From Buddleja alternifolia (lineage: Eukaryota; Streptophyta; Magnoliopsida; Lamiales; Scrophulariaceae): DNA of 64,000 nucleotides. The stretch spans positions 18,280,569-18,344,568 of the forward strand of contig CM033395.1 in the NCBI GenBank assembly GCA_019426215.1, in the 5' to 3' direction. The position numbers and the translations under genes are program-made. Below the pieces are notes generated by a model, which was given only the letters and a program-made list of their open reading frames with translations, searched no databases and was not told where the DNA came from. Of the stretch, positions 1 through 10,370 are shown one piece after another; within the stretch, counting starts at the first letter, position 1; each line of letters starts with the position of its first letter.

Positions 1-198
1 AATGGTATCTAATGTCATTGTGTTTGGTTCTGGAATGCAGAACAAGGTTTTGAGTCATAGCTAGAGCACTTTGGTTATCACAATGAATGGGGGTTGGACC
101 TAGGATTATTCCATAATCTCTAAGTTGCTGCCTCATCCATAATACTTGTGCACAACAACTTCCTGCAGCTACATATTCAGCTTCGGCTGTAGAGGTAG
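1..198 (-). pseudogene. Copia-1 RNase H, C-terminal part of pol
   Basis: Read from 198 down, the frame gives TAEAEYVAAGSCCAQVLW, then PIHCDNQSALAMTQN and HSRTKHNDIRYH. These are the standard plant copia RNase H motifs, including the acidic TAEAEY site and the CDNQSA segment. The frame continues the pol reading frame that ends in SKKQQSIAT at about 2049. The two parts are therefore one domain split by the solo LTR at 199-2043. The reading frame is open to the window edge, and the 3' end and 3' LTR are beyond it. Confidence 0.9.
194..198. repeat. Target site duplication GGTAG of the solo LTR
   Basis: GGTAG at 194-198 is repeated exactly at 2044-2048. The inserted DNA between them begins with TG and ends with CA, as expected for an LTR placed by integrase. 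Removing it with one GGTAG copy restores an open RNase H frame. Confidence 0.92.
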
Positions 199-367
199 TG
201 ATAGGGTGTGAATTTACATGTTTTAGAGCTTCATATTTATTGGATTTATATTGGTTTATGCATGATTTATACCACATTTGCGTTTAATTTGTGTGCTTAT
301 TGAGTAAAGGTGGAAAATCACTACAATAGAGGAATAACGCGCGCAAACACATAGGCGCCTTGAGGAA

Positions 368-818
368 GTTTCCTTCAAAAAAGTTGTAGATCTCTGTGTC
401 AGCTTCACTTGGCAATTTGAATCATTCAAATCGGAGGTCCGTGGAGAAAGTTATGAAGGAAACACGATTACTGCGCTAAAAACCAAGAAAACGGTTCAGA
501 CATTCAGCTTAGCACGCCCAAGCGCCCCTCAAACCACGCCCAGGCGCATCTGACATCCAGTTCCAAGGATTTGGTTTGCACTCCCGCGCCTAGGCGCCAT
601 CATACCCACGCCCTGGCGCCAATATCGCAACACTTACCACAGTGCAAGGCTATTTATGTACACTTAGAGACCTAATTGTACAATGTTTCCTTCTACAAAG
701 TTGTAGATCTATGTCTTATCTTCAATTGGGAACTTGAATCATCCAAATCAGAGGTCTTTGGAGAAAGTTATGAAGGAAATACGATTGCTGCGCAGAAAAA
801 CAAGAAAACTGTCCAGAC
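368..818 (+). repeat. Direct duplication inside the solo LTR
   Basis: The stretch at about 368-502 is repeated with divergence at about 685-818. Both read through AAGTTGTAGATCT, AACTTGAATCATCCAAATC-like, GGAGAAAGTTATGAAGGAAA and end in CCAGAC or TCAGAC. Each is followed by C/G-rich text with GCGCC palindromes. The related LTRs at 31094 and 34674 have only one such block, so this subfamily gained a duplicated unit of about 315 bp. Confidence 0.8.
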
Positions 819-1130
819 TTCGCAAAACCGCGCCTAGGCGCCGAAACACCCACGCCGGGGCGCCGATACCTCCGAAATTTGATTCCTTTTAGCCAAAAGT
901 TCTGCATTTTAGGTGGAAGGGAATCATTTAAAGCCAAGAGGGTAGCACATGTGTTGAGGGGAGGTCATAAGTGTGTTTCTTGGTAGATCTACTTTATGGT
1001 AGAGTAGTGGAGGACACAAGAGGGGAACAACACATTGGAGAGAGAGGAATCTACAAAAGCTAATCATCTCTTGCATTAATTAAGGAAGGGGACCGATCAT
1101 AAGGAGGGGGAGAAGGAGAGTTTTTGAGGG

Positions 1131-1192
1131 AGGATTCATCATCAAGCTTGGAGGAGGAGAGAGGATTCATCATCAAGCTTGGAGGAGGAGAG
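1131..1192. repeat. Perfect 31 bp tandem repeat, two copies
   Basis: The unit starts AGGATTCATCATCAAGCTTG and is followed by a GAGGAGGAGAG tail. It occurs at 1131-1161 and 1162-1192 without mismatch, then a broken third start. Confidence 0.9.
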
Positions 1193-2048
1193 AGGATTTT
1201 TCATTCTTCATCCATCACCATTAAAGATCATCATCAATCACACTTGAGGGAGTTTTTAATTGCTTTTCATTGCATTCTTATGTTCATGATTATGTATATG
1301 ACAACATTAGATTCTTTTAAGCCATTGATGATGAGCTAATCTTGTAAGACCAGGGCCATGTAAGGCCAAATTGTGATATATGCTTATAATAGATGATTGT
1401 TGAGGTTACTCTTATATTGTTATGTGATGTGAATTTGTGTTTTTGCCTATCTTGCATATACTTGATCACTATATGTTAGAATCTTATGCCTAGGTTAATA
1501 TTTCGGGAGAAAATTGACTTAGGGTGCAAGAAATTCACATCATGACCCGCAACTAATGAGGAATTGCCCTAGACATAGGTAAAGATTCCCGGGTGAAGTT
1601 GTTCGATTCAAATCGAGTGAACTCTAGTACGTTAATGCATGTTTAGTGGCTAGATTTCCGGATAGGAATATTTGGGAAATCACGATCTAAGCATAGGAGT
1701 TTATACGCGAGACATCGGTTATTCTCTACCCTCGGAGCTCTCACCATAACAATATAAGCGTAATCCTTCAACAAGAATCTTTATAAGTATAATTGATCAA
1801 TTTGAACCTAGCATGTGCCTTAGTCTCCCTTTATATTTTGGTTAAATCACTTGTGCAATCTTGTTCTTATCTTACGCGTTTCACACTCATTTTACGTTTA
1901 TTGTATTGATCTTTGTTGTTATAAAATCTTAAACTAGAATTCAAGTCCTTGTGGTTCGACAACTCGGACTTCTTTTTGTCCACTTTATTACTATACACGA
2001 CTAGTGCACTTGCTACTATAGCACGTTAGCTTTTAGCGTGTCAGGTAG

Positions 2049-4922
2049 CTATGGATTGTTGTTTCTTGCTATGCCATGAAACAAACCTATCACCTAGAAA
2101 TTGACAAGTACCACTAGTGCTTTTACGATCTATTTTGCAACCTGCAAAATCTGCATCTGAGTAACCAATTAGTTCAAAAGGAGAGTCCCTAGAATACCAT
2201 AAGCCCACATTCTGTGTGCCTTTAAGGTATTTAAGGATCTTCTTGGCAGCAATTAAGTGTGACTCTTTAGGATCAGCTTGAAATCGTGCACACATGCATA
2301 CCGAAAACATAATATCAGGTCTACTGGCAGTAAGATAAAGAAGTGAACCGATGATACCTCTATAATTAGTAATATCAATTTTCTTTCCACTTTCATCTTT
2401 ATCTAGCTTAAGCGTTTGGCTCATTGGAATTTTTGAATATGATGCATTTTCCATACCAAATTTCTTAATCATATCTCTTGTATATTTAGCTTGGTTAATA
2501 AATATTCCATTAGGGAGTTGTTTAACTTGTAATCCTAAGAAGAAAGTTAATTCACCCATCATGCTCATTTCAAATTGTTCTTGCACCATTTTCGAAAATT
2601 TCTCACACAGACGCTTGTTAGTAGAGCCAAATATGATATCATCAACATAAATTTGGACTAAGAGAATATCTTCGTTATTGGTAATTTTAAATAACGTTGC
2701 ATCAACGCTGCCTTTTGAAAAGCCTTTACCAATAAGAAAGATAGAGAGAGTGTCATACCATGCTCGGGGTGCTTGCTTAAGCCCATAAAGTGCTTTGTCT
2801 AGCTTGTAAACCATACCCTTACCATGATTGTTGATGAATCCTGGTGGCTGCTCCACATATACTTCTTCTTGGAGTTTACCATTCAGGAAGGCACTCTTCA
2901 CGTCCATCTGATACACCATGAACTTGTTGAACGCTGCATACGCTAGAAACATGCGGATTGCTTCAAGACGAGCGACAGGAGCGTATGTCTCATCAAAGTC
3001 AATACCCTCCTCTTGGCAATATTCTTGAGCTACGAGTCTGGCCTTGTTTCTTATCACAATGCCGTTCTCATCCATCTTGTTTCTATATACCCATCTAGTT
3101 CCAATAACTCCTTGGTGAGTTGGTCGTGGTACTAGCATCCAAACCTTATTTCGTTCAAACTGATTAAGCTCTTCTTGCATAGCTTCAATCCAGCTTGGGT
3201 TGCTTAGCGCTTCATCCACTTTCTTAGGTTCCATTTGAGATAGAAAGCTTGCAAACATAGCTTCATTGAACGTAGCGGCTCTAGTCCTAACAGGTGCTTC
3301 AATATCTCCAATAATCTGCTCAGGTGGATGATCACGCAGCCATAGTCTGTCTTGTTGGAAGGGGTTAGGAGGTTGAACAGGCGCTTGACTAACTTCTTGC
3401 GTAGGCGTTCCAAGTTCACAATTCCTTGTGTGCTCTTGATGATCACTCTCTTCATGATCATCAGCATTTCTTACATGATTATCCAAAGTAATCTCACGAG
3501 TAATCTTAAGAGGTGGCACAGATATCTAATCATCGTCGTCAGTATCTTCATCAATAGTAATCTCAGACGCTTGATGACATAGATCTTCAACTCTTATATC
3601 ATTTATATTAACCTTACTCGGTTCTTGGTTAGCATCATCAAAAACAACATGAATAGATTCCTCAACCTTCGATTTGATCTTATGGAGGATGCGAAAATTC
3701 TTTCCATTCTTGGCGTAGCCTAGAAAGATTCCCTCATCCGCTTTAGGATCAAAAGTCTTTAGGCTTTGGGATCCATTATTATGAATAAAGCACTTAGAAC
3801 CAAAGACGTGAAAATATGAAACATTTGGCTTACGTCCCTTCCACAATTCATATGGAGTTTTCCCATGCTGTTTGTTGATCATGCAATATTGTTTTGAGTG
3901 TAACAGGCAGTGTTGATTGCTTCAGCCCAAAACCTAGGAGCGAGCTTGGAGACTGCTAACATAGTCCTAGCGGTTTCCTTAAGCGTTCGGTTCCGGCGCT
4001 CAGCAACACCATTTTGTTGGGGAGTTCTGGGAGCTGAATACTCATGATGTATTCCATTTTCTGCACAAAACTTCTCAACAATCTTGTTAGTAAACTCAGT
4101 ACCGTGATCGCTTCTTATTCTTGCAACCTTAAGATTTTTCAATATTTGAAGTTGCCGAATAAGCGTTGTTAACTTGTCACATGTTTCATCTTTGGATGAA
4201 AGAAATTCCACCCAAGTAAATCGAGAGAAATCGTCTACTATCACCAAAGTATACTTCTTACCGCTTACACTGATCGTTTGAACAGGTCCAAACAAATCCA
4301 TGTGAAGTAGTTCAAGTATTCTAGAGGTAGATAGATGAGGTTTTCTCTTGAACGATGATTTAACTTGTTTACCCATTTGACAAGCGTCACAAAGGCGATC
4401 CTTATGAAATGGTCCATTTGGTAATCCCTCTACAAGATTTTGACTTATAAGCTGAGAGATTGTTTTGAAGTTGAGGTGATTCATTTTTCTATGCCATAAC
4501 CAACCCATTTTAGATTCATTTTTAGCAACAAAACATGTTGGGTTGTTATCAAGTGTTGAACCCCAATCTACCAAATATACGTTGTTAGTTCTTTTTCCTT
4601 TCAATTTAGTAGACTTAGTCTTAGCGTCATTTATATAGCAACAGTCACTTGAGATTATGACTTCAAAGCCTTTATCACAAAATTGATTTATGCTTAATAA
4701 ATTGTGCTTCAGACTCTCAACATAATAAACATCACTTATCTTGATGTTCCCCCTATGCACAGTACCTATAAATTTGGTTTTACCTTTGGAATTGTCACCA
4801 ACTACAACCTGAGGACCATTGGCAGCTTGATAGTTGATCAGAAGATCTTTGGAACCAGTCATGTGCCTTGATGATCCACTATCAAAGTACCATACAGATG
4901 TATCGGCTCTAGCTCTAGGTAC
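2049..4922 (-). pseudogene. Copia-1 pol: protease, integrase, reverse transcriptase, RNase H start
   Basis: In minus-strand order: aspartic protease motif WYFDSGSSRHM near 4880; integrase zinc site with WLWHRKMNHL and CDACQMGKQ at about 4500-4360; integrase core with LHMDLFGPV, VIVDDFSRFTW and RTPQQNGVAERRNRT (4300-3960); GAG-pre-integrase tail WKGRKP...VFGSKC at 3840-3770; reverse transcriptase from about 3260 with [11 protein letters not shown] and the catalytic [11 protein letters not shown] near 2640; then [13 protein letters not shown] and the start of RNase H. A frameshift lies near 3880 (after CYTQNNIA) and an in-frame TAG near 3524 (after TDDDD). The frame has no ATG of its own at the gag junction. 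It would supply the enzymes for reverse transcription and integration if intact. Confidence 0.93.
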
Positions 4923-4960
4923 CTACAATCAAAAGAGAAGTTCTATTTCTATTCAGGTAC
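4923..4960 (-). other. 38 nt intron-like segment at the gag-pol junction
   Basis: On the minus strand gag reads QQWVPE and stops; the pol frame resumes as VPRARADTSVWYFDSG. GGTACCT occurs on both sides, 38 nt apart. The segment starts GTACCT and ends TTGTAG, so it has GT..AG borders. Its removal joins TGG to GTACCTAGA and fuses gag and pol in frame as QQWVPRARAD. Copia-2 has the same arrangement with 37 nt (44071-44107). It is shorter than plant introns usually are, so splicing is only a hypothesis. Confidence 0.6.
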
Positions 4961-7188
4961 CCATTGTTGCTTGGGTCCTTTAACATTAGTAACATTGTTA
5001 GTTTGAATTAGAACTTTAGGAACCCATATTTGCCTAATCTTCATTGTAGGAATACTGGCCTTTTTGGGTTTCACAACGTGTTGTGTATGCTTTTTGGGTG
5101 TATAATAATATCCTCGATTATAATAATAGTTATAATCATAGTCATAATCATAATCATCATAGTATCGATAATATGATCTTGACTGTCTTGGATATTGACG
5201 CTGGTTTTTCCTTGGCGCTGGCTTGGGTTGCACTTTTGGTGCTGGACGCTTAGCACTTAATTCACAGTGGTCAGTCTTATGTTTAGCCTTTTGAGCATTT
5301 GGATAAACCCGTCTTTGTGAATCATTTGCCTTAGCCTTACCCTTGTCTGAGTTAGCTTTGACTTTCTCATTTGGCCTCTTACCATTGTCATTGGGTTCAT
5401 TTTGTGTTTGACCTTGTGAACCTTTTTCAACAAAGATAACACCCTTTCCTTTGTTGTTTGCCGTAACATTCGATTGATTGGATTATTTACCGAGTTTATC
5501 GCATCCTAAACCGGTCTTCTCACCAAATAATCTAGTTACTTCAGTCACATTATTCAACTTTCTAGAAGCTTTTGATAATGATGAGATGAGCTGCTCTGAT
5601 TTAGTAAGTCTAGCGATCAAATCAGCTTCTCTCTTGACTATTATATCAAGATCGCTTTTTAATTGAATGATTTCACTCTCAAGCGATTGGTTCTTCTCAA
5701 TGCACCGTTGCTGAACTCGCAACTCTGCTTTGAGCGGCACTTTATCTCTTGTGAGTGATGAGATAATAGCGAGATCATTTTGATATATTTTGGCGGCTTC
5801 TTGACATTCATTGTAGTATTCTTTGACTTTGTCAAGTAATTCATCATAAGAAAGAGGAATAGATAATTCATTGATTACCTCAGGAGATGCTTCATTATCT
5901 CTGGCCATGAGACATATGAGCGCTGAGTCCTCTAATGGCTCATCATCATCGCTACTCTCTTCTGATGATTCTAAATCTTCAGGTGCGGATGCTGGTTCTG
6001 ATTCCGCTAGCAAACCTTGTTGACGAAGGTTGCTCCTGAATTGGTTTCTATCCAAGTAATCCTGCCTTGAGGGCTTGGATACGTTTGGATAAGGACAGTT
6101 TACGTGGTAGTGCCCTGGTTTCCTGCAATTGTAACAAAGATTAGTTTTCATCTTTTGTTCGTTTGTTAACCTTGCAATGTGTGGTTTTGAGACCACTGGA
6201 GCTGGGAGATTTTGAGTAGACGCTTGGTACTGAACAGGCACTTGGGGTGAAGGAACGGAATATTGAGGCGCTTGAAGCTGTTGTTGCATCGGAGAAGGTG
6301 CTTGATATGAACTTTGTCCTTGATTATTGAAACCTTTTCCTTTCTTTTCATATCTCAAGAACTTTCTGAATCTATTTAGCAAGGCTAATTCCTCTTCTTC
6401 ATTGATATCTAAATTCTTTCCTTTATTCCCCGATTTGCCTTTGATTGATGCTATAAGCGCTCCAGATTCAATCACCGGACTACTCACAACATCACTAGCA
6501 GAATTCAACTCGAACTCAAATGCCTTGAGCTCTGAGAAGGCGTCTTCTGGAGTTAGGAGATCCAGCATATTTGATTTTCTCATAGCGGTTGTTTTCATCA
6601 AGAATTTACTTGGTAAACTTCTAAAGATCTTAACCACCATTTCTCGATTCTGCAAATCCATTCCCAACAATGTAAATTCTGTAACTAGAGTTGTAAATCT
6701 TATATCTAATTGCTCTAAAGTTTCATTAGGTAGCATCTTAAATCCGTTAAATTTTTCCTTGGCAATGGAAAGTTTGTTTTCTTTGATCTGAGCTGAACCA
6801 CCACAAATTGTAGCCAACTTATCCCATATTTCTTTAGTGGTTTTGCAAGACTTGATCTTGTTGAATAAGTTGTCATTCAAGACTTGATCTTGTTGAATAA
6901 GTTGTCATTATCACCAATAGCTGTATATAGAGCGTTACGACCAACATTGTCCAAACTAGCTCTTTGACGCTCATCTGGAGACCATTCTTGTTTTGGTTTC
7001 TCAACGTAACCATCGGGAGTTTCTTCCGTGGCTCCAGGCGCTCTTGTGATAACTTTATATATTTTGATTGGCCCATCTGAAATAATATCACACATGTCAT
7101 CATCACATGAACAGAGATATGTAAATGCTTTGACTTTCCATGTGTCAAAATTTGACTCAGTCAGTTTGGGAACTTTAGCAAATGCCAT
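4946..7188 (-). pseudogene. Copia-1 gag (capsid and nucleocapsid), broken
   Basis: The gag protein forms the virus-like particle. It starts MAFAKVPKLTESNFDTWK at 7188 and contains the gag domain with EIWDKLATICGGSAQ and LEQLDIRFTTL, then the CCHC zinc knuckle CYNCRKPGHYHVNC near 6120. A predicted coiled coil (heptad-rich, 5790-5530) and a basic tail with a Tyr/Asp-rich tract near 5150 follow. A 32 bp tandem duplication at 6846-6909 shifts the frame after FNKIKS. A TAA at about 5480 interrupts the frame that is open at this place in Copia-2. The natural stop after WVPE is at 4946. Apart from these lesions the frame matches Copia-2 gag throughout. Confidence 0.92.
6846..6909. repeat. Perfect 32 bp tandem duplication in Copia-1 gag
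   Basis: 6846-6877 and 6878-6909 are identical (unit begins CAAGACTTGATCTTGTTGAA). Because 32 is not a multiple of three it shifts the gag frame. Copia-2 has a single copy at the same place. Confidence 0.95.
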
Positions 7189-7274
7189 GACAAAAATTTT
7201 AAAAGCAACTGGATTTTGAAAAAGGATCTAAACAAGCAGTTATGCTTGGAAATTCTAAAACTTCAATTTTAACT

Positions 7275-7286
7275 GCTCTGATACCA
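7275..7286 (-). other. Primer binding site of Copia-1 (tRNA-iMet type)
   Basis: The minus strand reads TGGTATCAGAGC, complementary to the 3' end of plant initiator tRNA-Met, two bases inside the LTR end. Confidence 0.95.
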
Positions 7287-7288
7287 CT

Positions 7289-8818
7289 TGTTGGTCCCAA
7301 GTGGCATACGAAAGGGTCTAGAAGGGAGGGGGGTTGAATAGACCCTGAAGTCTTTTTCGACTTCAAAAGATTTCGTACTGAAATGGTTTTTGGACGCTTG
7401 AAAAAGTAGACGCTTGAAGAGTCTAATGCTTGACTTAAGCGTTCACTTAAAATATAGGCGCTTTGGTGAAGCGTCTAACGAAGACTGTTTTTATAAAGTT
7501 AACTTAGATTTCAAGAATTGAATACTTTAACCGAGTAGGTTTGAGCGTTCACTTCTTTGATCAGTGTTAGCACAGCGGAATGATTTTTGTAGTCTTCTTT
7601 TAAAAGCTTTAGCGTCACAGAAAGTTTCTTAGCGTTCAATTGTGTTTTACTTAATCAGTTTATGCAATGATATGATAGATAAAAGAATTGACTGAAAAGT
7701 AAATGACACAATATTTGTAAGGTTCGTTGGGTGGTGTAATCCCAACTACGTCCTTCTTCTCCTCGAACACTTGGAGGCAATCCACTAAAATGATTCTCAA
7801 AGAATCACACAGAATCCTCTACAAATTAGGGAGAGATGGATGTCGATGACTTGAGCTCCTTGATCACACAGATTTCTTCTCCAAATCACTTCAATCCCCT
7901 TGCTTCTTTCACCCAGAAATATGGCAAGTATCCAACTTCGACTTCACACAGATCGCGAGGCTTGGATAGGGGTTTTTCTAAAAGGGTTTGTTTGATTTTG
8001 ATGAAGTTCAAACAACTAAAAATATCTCAGTAGTAGTGTAGTTTCTTCGAAAAGAATGTTTGAGATATTGGGTTGACTGTCTCAGGATTTGAAGAAAAGC
8101 AAAGAGAATAATTTCTTAAAAGTTTGGCTTTTCTGAGATTGTAAGGAATGAGACTTCAATGCAACAGCAATTCGACTTGATAATTTTTTCTCTGTGTTTG
8201 GCCTATTGTTGAAGTCCTATTTATAGGCATTCTTGGAAAAAGTGTCTGTTTGACACATGCAAGAGCGCGTGTCTCTCACTTTCGCGAGTGAACAACTTTT
8301 GTCCTTTTTCCTGAAAATCTGCTGCACAAAAGTTGGTGCTACAATATTTGAATAGTTGACTGTCCAATAGGGTGGCTTCTCCGTACGTCTGAAAATGCTT
8401 ATCCCATTTAATGCTCTTATCAGCATTTAATGCATTTGAATTAAATACCCGTTGGTATTTAATGCTTTGAGAATATTTGCATTAAAACTCCTTCTGGACT
8501 TAGAAATAAATTCAGGTGAAATTACTTCTGTCCTATAAGGTAACGCTTGATATAACTGGTCAATTGGACGCTTGGAGACTTTATCTTCATTTAGAAATCA
8601 GGCGCTTGAGTCTTCGATCTTTACCACTGATAAACTCACTCAGAAAATTATCAGACGCTCAGCCTAAGACTACTTAGCCTAACAATCTAGAATAAAAATA
8701 AAATAAAGCCTATTACAAATCTAACACTTCAAAGCTGAAAAACAAACTTACATAATTTTGGGGTCTAACAAAGGTCCTAATTGTCATCATCAAAACATCT
8801 AACATGAAATTCCTTACA
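7289..8818 (-). repeat. 5' LTR of Copia-1 (1530 bp)
   Basis: On the plus strand it runs from TGTTGGTCCC to TTCCTTACA, so on the minus strand it starts TGTAAGGAATTTCATG and ends in CA next to the primer site. It aligns with the Copia-2 LTR (46373-47873) at both ends: the TCATCATCAAAACATCTAAC block near the outer edge and the GTGGCATACGAAAGGGTCTA block near the inner edge. The minus-strand TATA box is at 8218-8226. The pair partner is outside the window, so LTR divergence cannot be measured here. Confidence 0.93.
8218..8226 (-). promoter_or_regulatory. TATA box of the Copia-1 LTR
   Basis: The minus strand reads CTATAAATA in the context GCCTATAAATAGGAC. The same box is at the matching place in the Copia-2 LTR (47221-47229), which supports it as the LTR promoter core. 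Confidence 0.7.
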
Positions 8819-8822
8819 CCAG

Positions 8823-9825
8823 CTTTATGTGAAGGGTGATACAATCATTGAGTTTTATAGTAGATTTGAAAGTGCTATGGACAGACAAAGGAATAATAAT
8901 GCAAGATTAAATCACGAGTCTTTGGTCTTTAAGCCATCAACCGACAACTCTATGCGGATAGAGGAGGATGCTTCAGAGGTATACAACCGCGCTGTTTTCT
9001 ATGATGTTCAAGTGGAGATCAAAGATTCTGCGTATCAAGTGGTACTTCAAAGTTTAATGTTGATGGTGTGAAATTGTTTGTCGTATGCAACTCCGACAAC
9101 GAATCAAAGATATATGAGGTATCTCCTTCTTTTCATACTGTATGACAATGTTATACATACTGTATAGGCACAGTATAGAGTCTGTATAATACAGTTTTGT
9201 TTACTATTTTTTTATGTTTTGTAGGTGAAAGATGTTGTATCGAACAATCATGTTGATTGTTCTTGCAGATTGTTTTTTAGGAGGGGTATTTTGTGTAGAC
9301 ACATTTTCTTTGCATTCAACCATGGCCGAATACACAAATTGCCCGCCGAGTATGTTCTAAAGAGGTGGAGGAAAAACGCAGAAATTATGGCATCCGATAC
9401 AATCAACAACCATGTCACACAATATCGCTCGATGATTCAGAAGACTACAAATGATGTGAGTCAAATTCAGATCGACTTTCAAGCATGTTTAAATATTGCT
9501 GGTTTTAACAAAGAAAAACTCGAATACATAAAAAGTCAATTGGTGGATATAAAGTCTCATTGAGTGTCGGTGCGGACGACAACAATAAAAACAACAAGAA
9601 TGTTGTTATCGATACACTAGTGGGACCCAAATCGAAAACAAGCTCGGGATCAAAAATCCTCAAATGAGCCGAACTAAAGGGTGTGGTAAAAGAATTAAGA
9701 GCAGTGTGGAGATATCCAAGCATGTTCCTAAGAGGAGAAAATGTGCTGCATGCGGAAAAGTTGATCGACATAATGCAAGAACTTGTCCATCAAAGGAAAA
9801 ATGGAAGTGTTTTCTTTACATTTGA
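8823..9825 (+). pseudogene. FAR1/FRS-type MULE transposase, C-terminal exons
   Basis: Copia-1 is inserted just upstream, so the N-terminal part is missing or lies left of the window. The frame begins YVKGDTIIEFYSRFESAMDRQR, the segment that precedes the SWIM finger in FAR1-like and MULE transposases. A GT..AG intron (about 9119-9224) is followed by the SWIM zinc finger VDCSCRLFFRRGILCRHIF, with the C-x-C-x(n)-C-x-H pattern. The C-terminal Cys/His knuckle CAACGKVDRHNARTC follows near 9760 and the stop is at 9823-9825. A frameshift near 9035, a stop at 9561 and a TGA near 9663 break it. It would bind terminal repeats or act in far-red signalling if it were a domesticated FRS. The breaks and the convergent Ulp1 gene point to a MULE. 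Confidence 0.8.
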
Positions 9826-10370
9826 TACTATATAATGACGTATTATTCACTGTATAATATATTCTTATACACAGTATACTGAAATGTTATTCAATGTATA
9901 ATGAATCCAGTTTTCAATGTATACTGAAACACTATTGACTGTACAATGAAGTGTTATTCAATGTATGTAAAAAATGTCATAATGTCCATTGTATAATTGA
10001 GTGTTTTTTGTATGTTTAATTCTATACTACAATTGAGTATTTTTTATACTGTATAATTAAATTGTTGTTTTGTATACTGCAACATGTGTACTGTATAATG
10101 TAATTTTATTAACTGTATGATGAACCTTTAATTATTGCATAACATGCATATTATGTACTGTATATATTATGAACACTTTAATGACACACTCAATGAACAG
10201 AACAATAACAGGTTATGTGCAGTGAACAAACTTTGTAGATTTAAACAACCCAAATAAAAGTTATATTGCAACAAAAACTAATAAATAATAAAAAATTGTA
10301 CAATGAAATATAAAAATCTAGTGTATCAACACCAAATCTACTTGTTGTGTCCATTACATGTTGATTACAT
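9826..10370 (+). repeat. AT-rich spacer with repeated ACTGTATAATG-type motif
   Basis: No coding signal. The motif and close variants (ACTGTATAAT, AATGTATAATGA, CAGTATACTGAAA) recur every 20-40 bp, mostly in plus-strand sense, which is the sense of the upstream transposase. The segment separates the two convergent genes. Confidence 0.7.

Larger units (their letters stand above)
199..2043 (+). mobile_element. Solo LTR (1845 bp) of the 31094-36079 family
   Basis: The segment runs TGATAGGG...TAGCGTGTCA with a 5 bp duplication on both sides and has no primer site, polypurine tract or internal domain. It is therefore a solo LTR, the usual product of LTR-LTR recombination. It is clearly related to the LTRs at 31094-32237 and 34674-36079: shared blocks include the start around GAGTAAAGGTGGAAAATCAC, CCTAGACATAGGTAAAG, CACGAGACAT-like and GACTAGTGCACTTGCTAC near the end. 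It is longer because of internal duplications. Short reading frames inside (such as 1124-1339) have no recognisable domain. It also carries the GCGCCTAGGCGCC type palindromes seen in the other family LTRs. Confidence 0.9.
1..8818 (-). mobile_element. Copia-1: Ty1/copia LTR retrotransposon, partial, interrupted
   Basis: Read on the minus strand the order is LTR (7289-8818), tRNA-iMet primer site (7275-7286), gag, protease, integrase, reverse transcriptase, RNase H. This is the Ty1/copia order, with integrase before RT. The 3' LTR lies outside the left edge. The element is inserted in a FAR1-like gene that resumes at about 8820. A foreign solo LTR occupies 199-2043 and is not part of it. It is inactive as it stands: a 32 bp duplication in gag, a stop in gag, a frameshift near 3880 and a stop near 3524. 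The long gag with zinc knuckle and the 1.5 kb LTR would fit a SIRE-like lineage, but I cannot settle this. Copia-2 at 43507-47873 is a close relative. Confidence 0.92.

Noticed and set aside
8823..9825. Domesticated FAR1-RELATED SEQUENCE host gene
   Set aside because: Stops and frameshifts, the copia insertion, and the convergent Ulp1-type gene favour a decaying MULE; host origin cannot be fully excluded without the left part.
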